From: Bdellovibrionales bacterium RBG_16_40_8
GTDB taxonomy: Bacteria > Bdellovibrionota > Bdellovibrionia > Bdellovibrionales > UBA1609
Reading direction: 5' to 3'
NCBI GenBank assembly: GCA_001769925.1
Contig: MEPT01000066.1
Span: forward strand, 3,946 to 22,070
DNA length: 18,125 bases
Shown: positions 1 through 7,492 of the stretch, one piece after another
How positions within the stretch are numbered: position 1 is the stretch's first letter
Layout of the letters: the number at the start of each line of letters is the position of its first letter
Program-made: the position numbers and the translations under genes
The notes under the pieces: generated by a model
What the model saw: the letters and a program-made list of their open reading frames with translations, nothing else
Databases searched by the model: none
Told to the model about the DNA's origin: nothing

Positions 1-1883
1 AAGAATTTGGTTCTGGGGTGGTGAAAATTACTCCGGCTCATGATTTTAATGACTATGAAATGGGCACCCGGCACAAATTGCCTATGATTAATATTCTTAA
101 TCGTGACGGTACGCTTAACGAAAATGGCCTAGCCTATAAGGACCTAAAAGCGCAAGAGGCGCGAAAATGTGTACTTGAAGATCTAAAGGCCCAAAACTTT
201 TTAATTAAAGAAGAAGCTTACGTTCACTCTGTTGGTCACTGTTCGCGCAGTGGTGCAGTGGCTGAACCGCTACTTTCAGAGCAATGGTTTGCGCGTATGG
301 AGACTTTGGCTAAACCAGCAAGGTCAGTTGTTGAAAGTGGCACGGTAGTATTTGAACCAGAATCATGGACGAAAACCTATTTGCACTGGATGAATAATAT
401 TAAAGATTGGTGTATTTCGCGCCAGCTATGGTGGGGTCACCGCATACCAGCTTGGTATTGTGACGATTGTAAACACATTACCGTTGCAGAAATTGACCCT
501 GCAAAATGTGAAAAATGCGACAGTAAAAAAATTAGGCAAGATGAAGACGTTCTTGATACCTGGTTTAGCTCAGCGCTCTGGCCGTTTAGCACCATGGGGT
601 GGCCTGAAGAAACAGAGGCTTTAAAAACATTTTATCCTACTGATGTGCTTGTCACTGGCCACGACATTATTTTCTTTTGGGTGGCAAGAATGATTATGAT
701 GGGTTTAGAGTTTCGCAAAGACGTGCCCTTTCGCAAGGTTATAATCACCGGACTTGTGCGCGATACTGAGGGGCACAAGATGTCAAAATCTCTGGGCAAT
801 GCTCTTGACCCAGTAGAACTTATTAATGAGTACGGCGCAGATAGTGTAAGGTTCACGTTGTTAGCACAGGTAGCTGCCGGAAAAGATTTAAAATTTTCTG
901 TAGCAAGACTTGAAGGTTATCGAAATTTCATGAACAAAATATGGAACGCTGCCCGCTTTTCTCTAGCGGTGCTTAATGATTTTACTGCACCTAGCGAAGG
1001 CGAAAAAGCCACTCCACAACGCGAAGTTCTTTCTGATGCAGATTTTTGGATAATATATAAGTTAAGCGAGTGCGAGCGTATTGTTGACGAGCAGCTTAAA
1101 GAATTTCGTTTTTCTGAGGCAGCTAACACACTTTATGAATTTGTTTGGCATCAATTCTGCGATTGGTATTTAGAACTTATAAAACCTGTTGTCTATGGTG
1201 ATAAGGCTGAAGAAAAAGCGGCAACAAAGTTGGTTTTAGCACAAACACTCAACCGTATCGTACGTTTGCTACATCCGTTTATACCGTTTATAACCGAAGA
1301 AATTTACCAGAAGTTACCCATTCGCGGGGCGGCATGTATCGTTGATCAATATCCGTCACCAAAGACTGATAAATACTGGACTCAACTTGGCAGCAAAGAA
1401 CGCTCTGAAGAACTAGATCTTGTTATTGAGGTGATTTCAGCTATACGCAACGTGCGTGGTGAAAATCGCATAAAGCCAAGCGAAGATTTGCGCGTTCGTT
1501 TGAACCCTAAAGAGTCACCTGCGCAAAAAATTCTTCTTGTTAACAAATCATATATAATGAAACTTGCAAAGCTTTCTGAGTGCGATATTAAAGAAGAAGG
1601 CTCACTTAGTAAATGTGCGTTGACCCCACTTTATATACACGGGCATTCGGTTGATGTAATCGTATACCTTGAGGGTTTAGTAGATTTAAGTGAAGAGCGT
1701 AAACGTATAGAAAAATCTATTGAAAAATTTCGAAAAGAAATTTTAGGGTTAACCACAAGACTTAATAACGAAAATTTCGTGAAAAATGCACCCCAAGAGG
1801 TTGTCGATCAGGGCCGAGTTGCACTAGCTGAACTAAATTTAAAAATAAAAGCTTTAGAGCAAAGTTTAGTTCGCCTAAATTAA
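1..1883 (+). CDS. valS: Valyl-tRNA synthetase, C-terminal part (5' end outside window)
   Basis: Class I aminoacyl-tRNA synthetase that charges tRNA-Val in the cytoplasm. The reading frame is already open at base 3, so the start codon and the HIGH motif lie upstream of the window. Visible landmarks in order are the VKITPAHDFNDYE segment of the editing region, ISRQLWWGHRIPAWYC in the catalytic domain, DTWFSSALWPF, and HKMSKSLGNALDP with the KMSKS loop at 777-791. These are followed by the anticodon-binding helical domain and a charged C-terminal coiled-coil arm (roughly the last 70 codons) typical of ValRS. Two CxxC pairs after WYC look like the usual zinc-type insert. About 627 codons are visible; the family is usually near 900 residues, so roughly the first quarter to third is missing. 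The final nine bases overlap the convergent minus-strand gene. Identification is secure from motifs. Confidence 0.97.
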   Translation, partial: EFGSGVVKITPAHDFNDYEMGTRHKLPMINILNRDGTLNENGLAYKDLKAQEARKCVLEDLKAQNFLIKEEAYVHSVGHCSRSGAVAEPLLSEQWFARMETLAKPARSVVESGTVVFEPESWTKTYLHWMNNIKDWCISRQLWWGHRIPAWYCDDCKHITVAEIDPAKCEKCDSKKIRQDEDVLDTWFSSALWPFSTMGWPEETEALKTFYPTDVLVTGHDIIFFWVARMIMMGLEFRKDVPFRKVIITGLVRDTEGHKMSKSLGNALDPVELINEYGADSVRFTLLAQVAAGKDLKFSVARLEGYRNFMNKIWNAARFSLAVLNDFTAPSEGEKATPQREVLSDADFWIIYKLSECERIVDEQLKEFRFSEAANTLYEFVWHQFCDWYLELIKPVVYGDKAEEKAATKLVLAQTLNRIVRLLHPFIPFITEEIYQKLPIRGAACIVDQYPSPKTDKYWTQLGSKERSEELDLVIEVISAIRNVRGENRIKPSEDLRVRLNPKESPAQKILLVNKSYIMKLAKLSECDIKEEGSLSKCALTPLYIHGHSVDVIVYLEGLVDLSEERKRIEKSIEKFRKEILGLTTRLNNENFVKNAPQEVVDQGRVALAELNLKIKALEQSLVRLN

Positions 1884-4022
1884 GGGCTCGCGCATTTCAG
1901 GAGTCATATCATCCATTATTTTTTGAATATCTAGAATGATTTTATAGAATTCACGATCTTCGTAATTATTATTTGGCGGAAACAAATATACGTAAGGCTC
2001 AATCTTATTTGCTAGATAAAATTTAATTTCAAAAAAAGACGACGTGGCAAGTTCATTTTCGGGTATAAGACGAAAAATAATACCTGGGCCGATTTTGTTG
2101 AATAGACTGTTGTTTAAAAGATGCTCCATCTGAGTATGGCGCTCAAGTAGTGGAACTTCGGTGTCAAGAGCAAGGGCCAGGCGTTTAACGATATCTTCAA
2201 TTTTTTTACAATTATCGATTACACGTTTGCTGTAAGATTTATAGCCGTGGCATCTGGGTCGGTGTGGTTGCTTTTGATGTGTTGTGTGAGCAATTGCTGC
2301 GTTTGGTGTATTGTCAATTAAACCAATCGTAATTTTTCTAATATAGTTTTCGGCACCATCTCTTCTTAATTCTTTTAATATAGACTCAATAGAACGTAGT
2401 CCGCGCACATTAATATAGTAGCGCGAGTAAACACGAGCGTTTTTAAGCGTGCCGTTTAAAGTAAAAAGATCTTGTGATATAAGATAATCAATTAATTTCT
2501 GATAAAGCGCAGGTGTTAAAATTCGCTGAAAATGTTCGAGATTCTTTTTATGTTCACGATTTTTATAATTTTTATCTGAATAGTCGAAATAAAAACCAAT
2601 TGATTTAAAATCAATAGGCACGAAGTCGTCGTTAGTTATATATATCATGTCAGTACTGCGTAGAGTATTGTCTCTAAAAAGCCCAAATAGCCCGCGCTGA
2701 TCTAAGCCTTTTATCCAAGAAGGATAAAAGTAGTTGTCACGCGTTTCGCTACCATCAGGCTGCGTAGTAAAAAGTGTAAGTCGATTATCACGGCGAATTG
2801 TTAAGGTGTTCAGGCGATACAACCCATTAATGCCAAAACGAAAATTGCGTTGTTTAACATTTTCAGCATTGTTAGATCCCATAATATTTCGATCGACGCG
2901 CCTTTTTGAATGGTCTCTTTCAAAAAGATCTTCATGAAAAAGATCATTTAATTTTGATAAATTAGAAATTAAGGTGTCAGTAATTTCACCATGTGATTTG
3001 AAAGGATTTATTAAATTAATTACGGCATTTTTTGCTGGATTAAAATTTTTAAGTCTTAAGTTTGTAGCAAAAAGTTCGTTATAGGCCTCACGTACTTCAG
3101 GCGAGTCGAGATTTAAAGTGTAATCTACAATATAAATATTTTGGTCATTTTCGAAGCCATCATACGCTAAAATTTCATCTAAATGCGTGATCTTAATAAT
3201 TTTATTGTCGACGATGTTCACCGCAAAAATCTTAAAGCTACTTTGTACGCCCATGGCTACAGAGCCATTTACCCCTTTATCGCGACGGCCGATGATGCGA
3301 AGACGAATTTTATTTTCGTCAGATCGAAAAATAAAAGTATCAAATTCACCCTGCAGAATATAAGCAATGTTACCGCTCACTTCTAATCCCAATGGTATAT
3401 TCCAAGATTTACGAACTCCTATATTGATGTTCGTATTGGTTCGTAGGTGTACAAGATCACCAGGTTTTAGATTGTTTATTGCGCGCTCTGCAGTTAACGG
3501 GAAATGCGCCAGCGAATAGCCGTTAAGGGGATTTCGAGCTTCTGTTGCTGTTTTAAAATATTGCCAAAAGTTTATTTCAGCACCGGGATTAAGCGAGATG
3601 AAGGGGACACCATCAGGTAAAATCCAATCTCCCACATTGATTGGAATGCGTACCTTATAGGTATCTATATGAGTAAAGTAGCCGCCCGTATATGAAGGCT
3701 CAACATGGTACTTGTAACCGAGGTTTATACTCATGCCCCTAAAAAGCTTTAAATTTTCTTGAATTGGCAGTGACAGTGGGAGTTGATCAAGCCGCTCCCA
3801 AAAGTTTTTGAAGTAAGCACCTTGGTGAGAAATAGCATCTTCAATTCTGCCAGCATTTCTATTTAGGTTTATTTGAATTTTTTCTAGATAACTGTCTGAT
3901 TTAACTACGTTTTCTGATTCAACTGTGTTTTCAACGACTATCGGGCTTTCTTCGCAATGTCCTGTATGCGAAATAAAAAGCAAAAATAAAAAAGTTATCA
4001 GTTTGTAGGCAAATTTACTCAA
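1875..4022 (-). CDS. Large exported protein of unknown function
   Basis: I do not recognise this 715-residue protein. Residues 1-23 form a signal peptide: a Lys near the start, the hydrophobic run ITFLFLLFI, then cleavage near HTGHC-EES. The Cys is not in a convincing lipobox, so a lipoprotein is less likely. The mature part alternates polar and aromatic residues (for example INFWQYF, YSRYYINVRG) and has no further membrane helix. This suits a periplasmic or outer-membrane beta-rich protein of about 690 residues, but no motif names a function. The start is TTG at 4022, chosen because it begins the signal peptide and a GGAG (4031-4034) lies 8 nt upstream. A good promoter sits 28-55 nt upstream of the start. 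It is the last gene of the leftward group, and its stop lies inside the end of valS. Coding status is well supported by length and signal peptide; function is unknown. Confidence 0.85.
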   Translation of the reverse strand: MSKFAYKLITFLFLLFISHTGHCEESPIVVENTVESENVVKSDSYLEKIQINLNRNAGRIEDAISHQGAYFKNFWERLDQLPLSLPIQENLKLFRGMSINLGYKYHVEPSYTGGYFTHIDTYKVRIPINVGDWILPDGVPFISLNPGAEINFWQYFKTATEARNPLNGYSLAHFPLTAERAINNLKPGDLVHLRTNTNINIGVRKSWNIPLGLEVSGNIAYILQGEFDTFIFRSDENKIRLRIIGRRDKGVNGSVAMGVQSSFKIFAVNIVDNKIIKITHLDEILAYDGFENDQNIYIVDYTLNLDSPEVREAYNELFATNLRLKNFNPAKNAVINLINPFKSHGEITDTLISNLSKLNDLFHEDLFERDHSKRRVDRNIMGSNNAENVKQRNFRFGINGLYRLNTLTIRRDNRLTLFTTQPDGSETRDNYFYPSWIKGLDQRGLFGLFRDNTLRSTDMIYITNDDFVPIDFKSIGFYFDYSDKNYKNREHKKNLEHFQRILTPALYQKLIDYLISQDLFTLNGTLKNARVYSRYYINVRGLRSIESILKELRRDGAENYIRKITIGLIDNTPNAAIAHTTHQKQPHRPRCHGYKSYSKRVIDNCKKIEDIVKRLALALDTEVPLLERHTQMEHLLNNSLFNKIGPGIIFRLIPENELATSSFFEIKFYLANKIEPYVYLFPPNNNYEDREFYKIILDIQKIMDDMTPEMREPLI

Positions 4023-4030
4023 TTTAAAGG

Positions 4031-4034
4031 CTCC
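4031..4034 (-). promoter_or_regulatory. Ribosome-binding site deciding the TTG start at 4022
   Basis: Read on the minus strand this is GGAG, 8 nt before a TTG codon that opens the signal peptide of the 715-residue exported protein. No ATG lies near enough to give an intact signal peptide, so the site supports TTG initiation. Confidence 0.55.
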
Positions 4035-4049
4035 GGGGCAAAGCTAGCG

Positions 4050-4077
4050 ATTATAACAGAGAATACATAATATACAA
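4050..4077 (-). promoter_or_regulatory. Probable sigma70-type promoter of the 715-residue exported protein
   Basis: On the minus strand there is a perfect -10 TATAAT (4050-4055) and, 16 nt upstream, a partial -35 TTGTAT (4072-4077). Transcription would begin near 4043, giving a leader of about 20 nt that contains the GGAG site. It lies in the 92-nt gap after the Sua5 gene, so the downstream gene can be expressed independently of that gene. The -35 match is only moderate. Confidence 0.5.
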
Positions 4078-4086
4078 CGCATAGAG

Positions 4087-4097
4087 TCACATTGTGA
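4087..4097. promoter_or_regulatory. Inverted repeat upstream of promoter, possible operator
   Basis: TCACA, one base, then TGTGA: a perfect 5-bp inverted repeat. It ends 10 bp upstream of the proposed -35 of the 715-residue protein gene. The half-sites are short and the arrangement is not a standard CRP site (which is TGTGA, six bases, TCACA), so a regulatory role is only suggested by position. Confidence 0.25.
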
Positions 4098-4114
4098 TCA
4101 TATTTGGAGTCATA

Positions 4115-5068
4115 TTAAAGTATTATTGAAGCTGCCCGCTTTAGACGGTTCGTAATTGCTATATCAAGGCCTGAAATGTGTTCATCTAAATTATAATTAA
4201 ATAGAATACAGTTGGCCCCGGGCTTTTGTGCGGATTTACGTAAATTGGCATAAAGTAGACGAGCGGCTATGGTGGGCTCTTCAGGTAGTTTCATCCAGCT
4301 AGGGTAGAGTTCTGCAACTTTTAAATCACGGGTTAGCTGATAATATATTTCATTCGTAAGATAAGGTGTCGTTGATAAAATTACTAAAGGTAGCGTCGGT
4401 CTGTAGTGGTGATCCAATTGACCAGGAGAGGCTGGGCTTGACGAAGTATTCACCGGCGCAAAATCGCTGAGCATTTCGTAGGTGATAGCCCCGGGCCTAT
4501 AAATGTAAATTTCATTGAATTCAGTATTAAACCCTACAACAGTTGATTCAACACCAACTTCACATGGGCCGCCGTCTAAAACAAAAATATTGTCATCAAA
4601 CTCGGCGTGAACATGTTCGGCAGTTGTCGGGCTGGTGCGGCCAAACTTATTTGCACTTGGCGCAACTAAAGGGCGTTTTAAGAGACGAATTAATTCGCGA
4701 GTTAGTTCATGTTTCGGTACGCGAACGCCAACGGTGTCAAGCCCTGCTGTTATTTTTGGGTTCAAATCACTACGCTTAGGTAAGACCATTGTTAGTGGTC
4801 CTGGCCAAAATTTTTTGGCGAGTTTTTCAGCTAGTGTAGGAAAGTACGCGACAACATCGTCTGCCTGCATACGATCATATATATGAACAATAAGCGGGTC
4901 AAAAAAAGGACGCTCTTTTATCGTAAATATTTTATCTACTGCCACTGAATTTGTGATATCTGCAGCTAATCCGTACACTGTTTCTGTAGGAATCGACACC
5001 ACATCATCAGCCAACAAACGCCGAATAGCCTCAGTTAGTTCGGCGCTTATAAGCTTCTGCTCGTACAT
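4115..5068 (-). CDS. L-threonylcarbamoyladenylate synthase, Sua5 type
   Basis: Makes threonylcarbamoyl-AMP from threonine, bicarbonate and ATP, the first step of the universal t6A37 modification of ANN-decoding tRNAs. The 317-residue protein has the YrdC/TsaC catalytic domain at about 8-200: SIPTETVYGL (25-34), KERPxxxPL (51-59), WPGPLT (88-93), the SAN loop (138-140) and GVESTVV (172-178). A linker with SPGQLDHHYRP (214-224) and a C-terminal Sua5 domain (about 225-317) follow. That makes it Sua5 rather than the shorter TsaC form. I chose ATG 5068 because the YrdC domain begins right after it. A longer in-frame reading to 5161 would run through the end of the upstream gene and adds no family-like sequence. 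Only 5 nt separate this ATG from the upstream stop and no clear ribosome-binding site is present, which suggests translational coupling. Confidence 0.93.
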   Translation of the reverse strand: MYEQKLISAELTEAIRRLLADDVVSIPTETVYGLAADITNSVAVDKIFTIKERPFFDPLIVHIYDRMQADDVVAYFPTLAEKLAKKFWPGPLTMVLPKRSDLNPKITAGLDTVGVRVPKHELTRELIRLLKRPLVAPSANKFGRTSPTTAEHVHAEFDDNIFVLDGGPCEVGVESTVVGFNTEFNEIYIYRPGAITYEMLSDFAPVNTSSSPASPGQLDHHYRPTLPLVILSTTPYLTNEIYYQLTRDLKVAELYPSWMKLPEEPTIAARLLYANLRKSAQKPGANCILFNYNLDEHISGLDIAITNRLKRAASIIL

Positions 5069-5073
5069 ATGGT

Positions 5074-5826
5074 CTAGGGTAGAACTTGTGTGGGGCGACC
5101 GTCTCCATATACTACAAAGCTTGCAGTTCTTTGCAAATGGTTGAGCCCGCGCACTGTCCACAGTACAGAAAATTGCATTGCAGCCACAGGATTTTCTTTC
5201 GTGCCCACGTTTGTAACAGGTGGTACTTCTACCGAAGCATTGATGCTAAATCCCCAGAATACATCAAGCTTACTATACTGAATTGTTGCGTTAGATAAAT
5301 AATGACCAACGCCGTTTACCTGCCCGCCATAAGAATATACAAGGCGAAATTCAAGTCTTACGACTTCAAAGCCAAAACCATTTACGTAGATTGCGCGATA
5401 GACTTCACCCCTTGGGGCATGCCAATTTTCTAGGTCGCTCCAGCAGGTAATACCGCGAGGTATAGCGCTCGCGATTTGTGTGCCGGCATTTACAACAGGT
5501 CGGTTATTTATAATAAATTGCCATGCTTTTTTACCAATATTAATGATGTCATCTAGGCTAATATCGTCAAGCGAATCCGTCGTACGCATGAATCCCGTAG
5601 AATTGTCATTAATCGCAGATTTTGAACAATCGCTTAGGTAATTGCCAGACTCATTCATCGGTAGCGTTAGTTCCATTTCTTGAAGTCGCTCGATATGAAT
5701 TTCTTTAATACTAAAAAACCCGGCATTTTTATTAACTGTCTCGGTGTAGACTATATTACTTGGGCTAGCTTGCGTACTTTGTGACAAGCCTAGCGTGAAA
5801 AGTAATATATATGCTAAATATTTCAT
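5074..5826 (-). CDS. Small exported protein of unknown function
   Basis: A 250-residue protein with a classic signal peptide (MKYLAYILLFTLGLSQSTQAS, cleaved near residue 20) and no other membrane helix, so it is likely periplasmic or secreted. Two Cys remain in the mature part, one near residue 47 and one in GITCWSDLENW; they could form a disulfide. The central element IGKKAWQFIINNRPVVNAG, then alternating segments such as ATIQYSKLDVFWGFSINASV and NVGTKENPVAAMQFSVLWTV, suggest a beta-rich fold. From memory the pattern resembles uncharacterised exported proteins of marine and predatory proteobacteria, but I cannot name the family. The start is certain: GGGGAGG lies 5 nt upstream of ATG 5826. 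The gene ends 5 nt before the Sua5 gene, so the two are probably cotranscribed, although no functional link is obvious. Confidence 0.85.
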   Translation of the reverse strand: MKYLAYILLFTLGLSQSTQASPSNIVYTETVNKNAGFFSIKEIHIERLQEMELTLPMNESGNYLSDCSKSAINDNSTGFMRTTDSLDDISLDDIINIGKKAWQFIINNRPVVNAGTQIASAIPRGITCWSDLENWHAPRGEVYRAIYVNGFGFEVVRLEFRLVYSYGGQVNGVGHYLSNATIQYSKLDVFWGFSINASVEVPPVTNVGTKENPVAAMQFSVLWTVRGLNHLQRTASFVVYGDGRPTQVLP

Positions 5827-5831
5827 TTTTT

Positions 5832-5838
5832 CCTCCCC
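5832..5838 (-). promoter_or_regulatory. Strong ribosome-binding site of the 250-residue exported protein
   Basis: Minus-strand GGGGAGG, five A residues, then ATG at 5826. It is one of the best Shine-Dalgarno matches in the window and contrasts with the Sua5 gene directly downstream, which lacks one. Confidence 0.7.
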
Positions 5839-5913
5839 GTGCGGTTAAAACCCAACCATATGAACTAGCGAAATAGGAGTGAAATAGCAAAAAGGTTAGT
5901 CATTATTAACGGA

Positions 5914-6699
5914 CTATGTAAAAATTACCTTCTTAAGTCGTAAAGGTTTGTCGGTAAATACAAAATCTACGCCGCGATTGATTTCTCTATAAAACGAATT
6001 TCGTGAGTCTAAAAATCCTACGCCAACTAGCTTATTTTTCTCTTGAAGGTCTTTTATCTGAGTTTTGTTAAAAAATAAAAAATGCCCGGCTATTGCGCCA
6101 TGATTTAATTCATTGTTTTTTTTCATAATTTTTTTAGAATCTAGCCAAATTACATCCATCATGGCGTCTTTTGGAGCAAAAAAAGTCAGCGCCTCAAGGT
6201 AATCAGGGTCTAAAGACAAAAGATGATAATCTTTTTTTGGAGTAAGCGTTGCTAAAATTTGTTGAAGAGATTTTATTCTTAAAGGCGAATGGTGCAGACT
6301 GTCTTTTATTTCGATCATAAAATGAATTTTTCTGCCAAATTCGGCAACTACTTCTTGTAAAGAAATTATTTGTGGGAGTTTTTTTCGTAGTGTTAAAAAA
6401 TCTACCTGTGCAAAAACAATGTCAGGGCAACCGAAAAGCCTGCCATTGTCTGGGTCATGGCTTATGATAGGTATATTGTCCTGCGTAAAGCGAACGTCAA
6501 ACTCAATAGCCCATAATTTGTTGTTAACGGCTAGTTGAAATGCTTCACGTGAATTTTCAATTGCTAAACTGTTCTCGTGCACCCCACGATGAGCAACAAT
6601 TTTTGCTGAAAGAAGTTTTTCGTTTGGTGGCGTTGGTTGTGGCCATAGCGCGAAAAAGAGTCCAATACTGTTGTTTACGGCCAATTCAAAAGGATTCAT
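5914..6699 (-). CDS. Glycerophosphodiester phosphodiesterase family protein (UgpQ-like)
   Basis: Hydrolyses glycerophosphodiesters to glycerol-3-phosphate and an alcohol, usually in phospholipid turnover. The 261-residue protein has the complete catalytic set of the GDPD TIM barrel: HRG (37-39), ExD (E66, D68), H81 in IISHD, and ExK (E130, K132). The length is normal for cytoplasmic UgpQ-type enzymes and there is no signal peptide; the N-terminal ALWPQPTPP run before the HRG motif is also familiar from that group. The open frame extends upstream to 6969, but that part overlaps the divergent beta-barrel gene and has no family-like sequence. ATG 6699, with a weak AAGG just before it, is therefore the better start. 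It begins the leftward gene group, 87 nt ahead of the exported protein gene. The exact substrate cannot be told from sequence. Confidence 0.92.
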   Translation of the reverse strand: MNPFELAVNNSIGLFFALWPQPTPPNEKLLSAKIVAHRGVHENSLAIENSREAFQLAVNNKLWAIEFDVRFTQDNIPIISHDPDNGRLFGCPDIVFAQVDFLTLRKKLPQIISLQEVVAEFGRKIHFMIEIKDSLHHSPLRIKSLQQILATLTPKKDYHLLSLDPDYLEALTFFAPKDAMMDVIWLDSKKIMKKNNELNHGAIAGHFLFFNKTQIKDLQEKNKLVGVGFLDSRNSFYREINRGVDFVFTDKPLRLKKVIFT

Positions 6700-6758
6700 G
6701 CCTTCGTCTAGTCTAGGTTTTTTGACTCTAGTTGACCAGCAGAAATAGCAAGAGAAAA

Positions 6759-6764
6759 TATAAT
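6759..6764 (+). promoter_or_regulatory. Candidate -10 element for the beta-barrel gene and downstream operon
   Basis: A perfect TATAAT lies 23 nt before ATG 6788 in the 88-nt divergent region. The best -35-like word, TTGACC at 6732-6737, is 21 nt away, longer than the usual 16-18. Either the -35 is degenerate or an activator is needed. The leader also contains AAGGGA at 6777-6782, spaced 5 nt from the ATG. Confidence 0.4.
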
Positions 6765-6787
6765 AAACGCAGCTAGAAGGGATTTGT

Positions 6788-7492
6788 ATGAAGCATTTAA
6801 GATATTTAATAGCACTCATCGCACTGCTAGCTGTATCAAATGCGTGGGCGGTTGGTGGCGGTTCAGGCAGTTGGTCTATCGGCGGCAATATTGGCTTTAT
6901 TAATTCTGACCAAGAAGACATGAATAAAGTAATAGATGCAGTGGCGTCGGGGGCCAGCAAATTTGGCAATGCGTGGGAGGGTAATGCTCAAATCACGCGC
7001 CGTTTATCTGGCAGCTCGATCGCAATAGGTCTTCGACCGTCATATTATTACTACAAAGAAGAATCTGGCACTGATGCGAAATATAATCTTGGTGGGTTTA
7101 CGATTTTTCCTATGCTTAAGTGGTACATGCTTGAGGATAAATCAATTAAATTTTACTCGCAATTTGGGATAGGCTACGGGCACATGAGTGGTGAGATTGA
7201 AGAGACTGGCGGAAATGTAAAATTTAGCGGAAGTAATATTGGCTATATGCTCGGTTTAGGGGCTGAATTTTGTATTGTTCCTGGTCACTGTATAAATGTA
7301 GAAGGTGGCGCTCGATTTCTTTCTTTTAATAGATTTATTGTTGACAGTACGAGTGGTTTTTTTACTGGTGATTCAATAATAACGCAGGCGGATAAGGGTA
7401 AAGAATTTGAAATTGAAGATGATGGAGAAAGAGATTTCGCGGCCTCAATGAGCGGCATTTTAGCCATGCTCGGATACACGTTTTATTTTTAA
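6788..7492 (+). CDS. Outer-membrane beta-barrel protein
   Basis: A 234-residue exported protein. The signal peptide is MKHLRYLIALIALLAVSNAWA, cut at AWA-VGGG. The mature chain is a series of amphipathic strands with many Gly, Tyr and Phe (SWSIGGNIGFI, IAIGLRPSYYYYKEE, FTIFPMLKWYML, FYSQFGIGYGHMSG). It ends in YTFYF, the aromatic C-terminal residue recognised by the BAM machinery. Size and pattern fit an 8-stranded OmpA/OmpW-like barrel without a peptidoglycan-binding domain. Two Cys (EFCIVPGHC) sit close together and could form a loop disulfide. AAGGGA 5 nt upstream supports the ATG. The stop codon shares its last A with the ATG of the next gene (TAATG), so the two are translationally coupled. 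Barrel assignment is by pattern, not by a specific family; the role is unknown. Confidence 0.85.
   Translation: MKHLRYLIALIALLAVSNAWAVGGGSGSWSIGGNIGFINSDQEDMNKVIDAVASGASKFGNAWEGNAQITRRLSGSSIAIGLRPSYYYYKEESGTDAKYNLGGFTIFPMLKWYMLEDKSIKFYSQFGIGYGHMSGEIEETGGNVKFSGSNIGYMLGLGAEFCIVPGHCINVEGGARFLSFNRFIVDSTSGFFTGDSIITQADKGKEFEIEDDGERDFAASMSGILAMLGYTFYF

Noticed and set aside
4087..4097. CRP/FNR binding site
   Set aside because: The half-sites face the wrong way with a 1-bp spacer (TCACA-TGTGA) instead of TGTGA-N6-TCACA; kept only as a generic inverted repeat.
5069..5161. Longer N-terminus for the Sua5-type protein (start at 5161)
   Set aside because: The extra 31 residues overlap the end of the upstream exported-protein gene and do not resemble the family; the YrdC domain begins right after ATG 5068.
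4543..5298. Several short plus-strand open frames opposite the Sua5 and exported-protein genes
   Set aside because: They are antisense shadows of well-supported genes, with overlapping alternatives in different frames and no family resemblance.
5881..6751. Shared 10-mer GAAATAGCAA upstream of two minus-strand genes (5881-5890 and 6742-6751) as a common promoter element
   Set aside because: Read on the minus strand it could supply a TTGCTA -35, but the distances to any -10-like word differ (17 and 15 nt) and the -10 words are poor; A+T-rich chance similarity is likely.
6700..6969. Longer N-terminus for the GDPD protein (start at 6969)
   Set aside because: It would overlap 182 nt of the divergent beta-barrel gene, including its signal peptide, and the added residues have no family resemblance.
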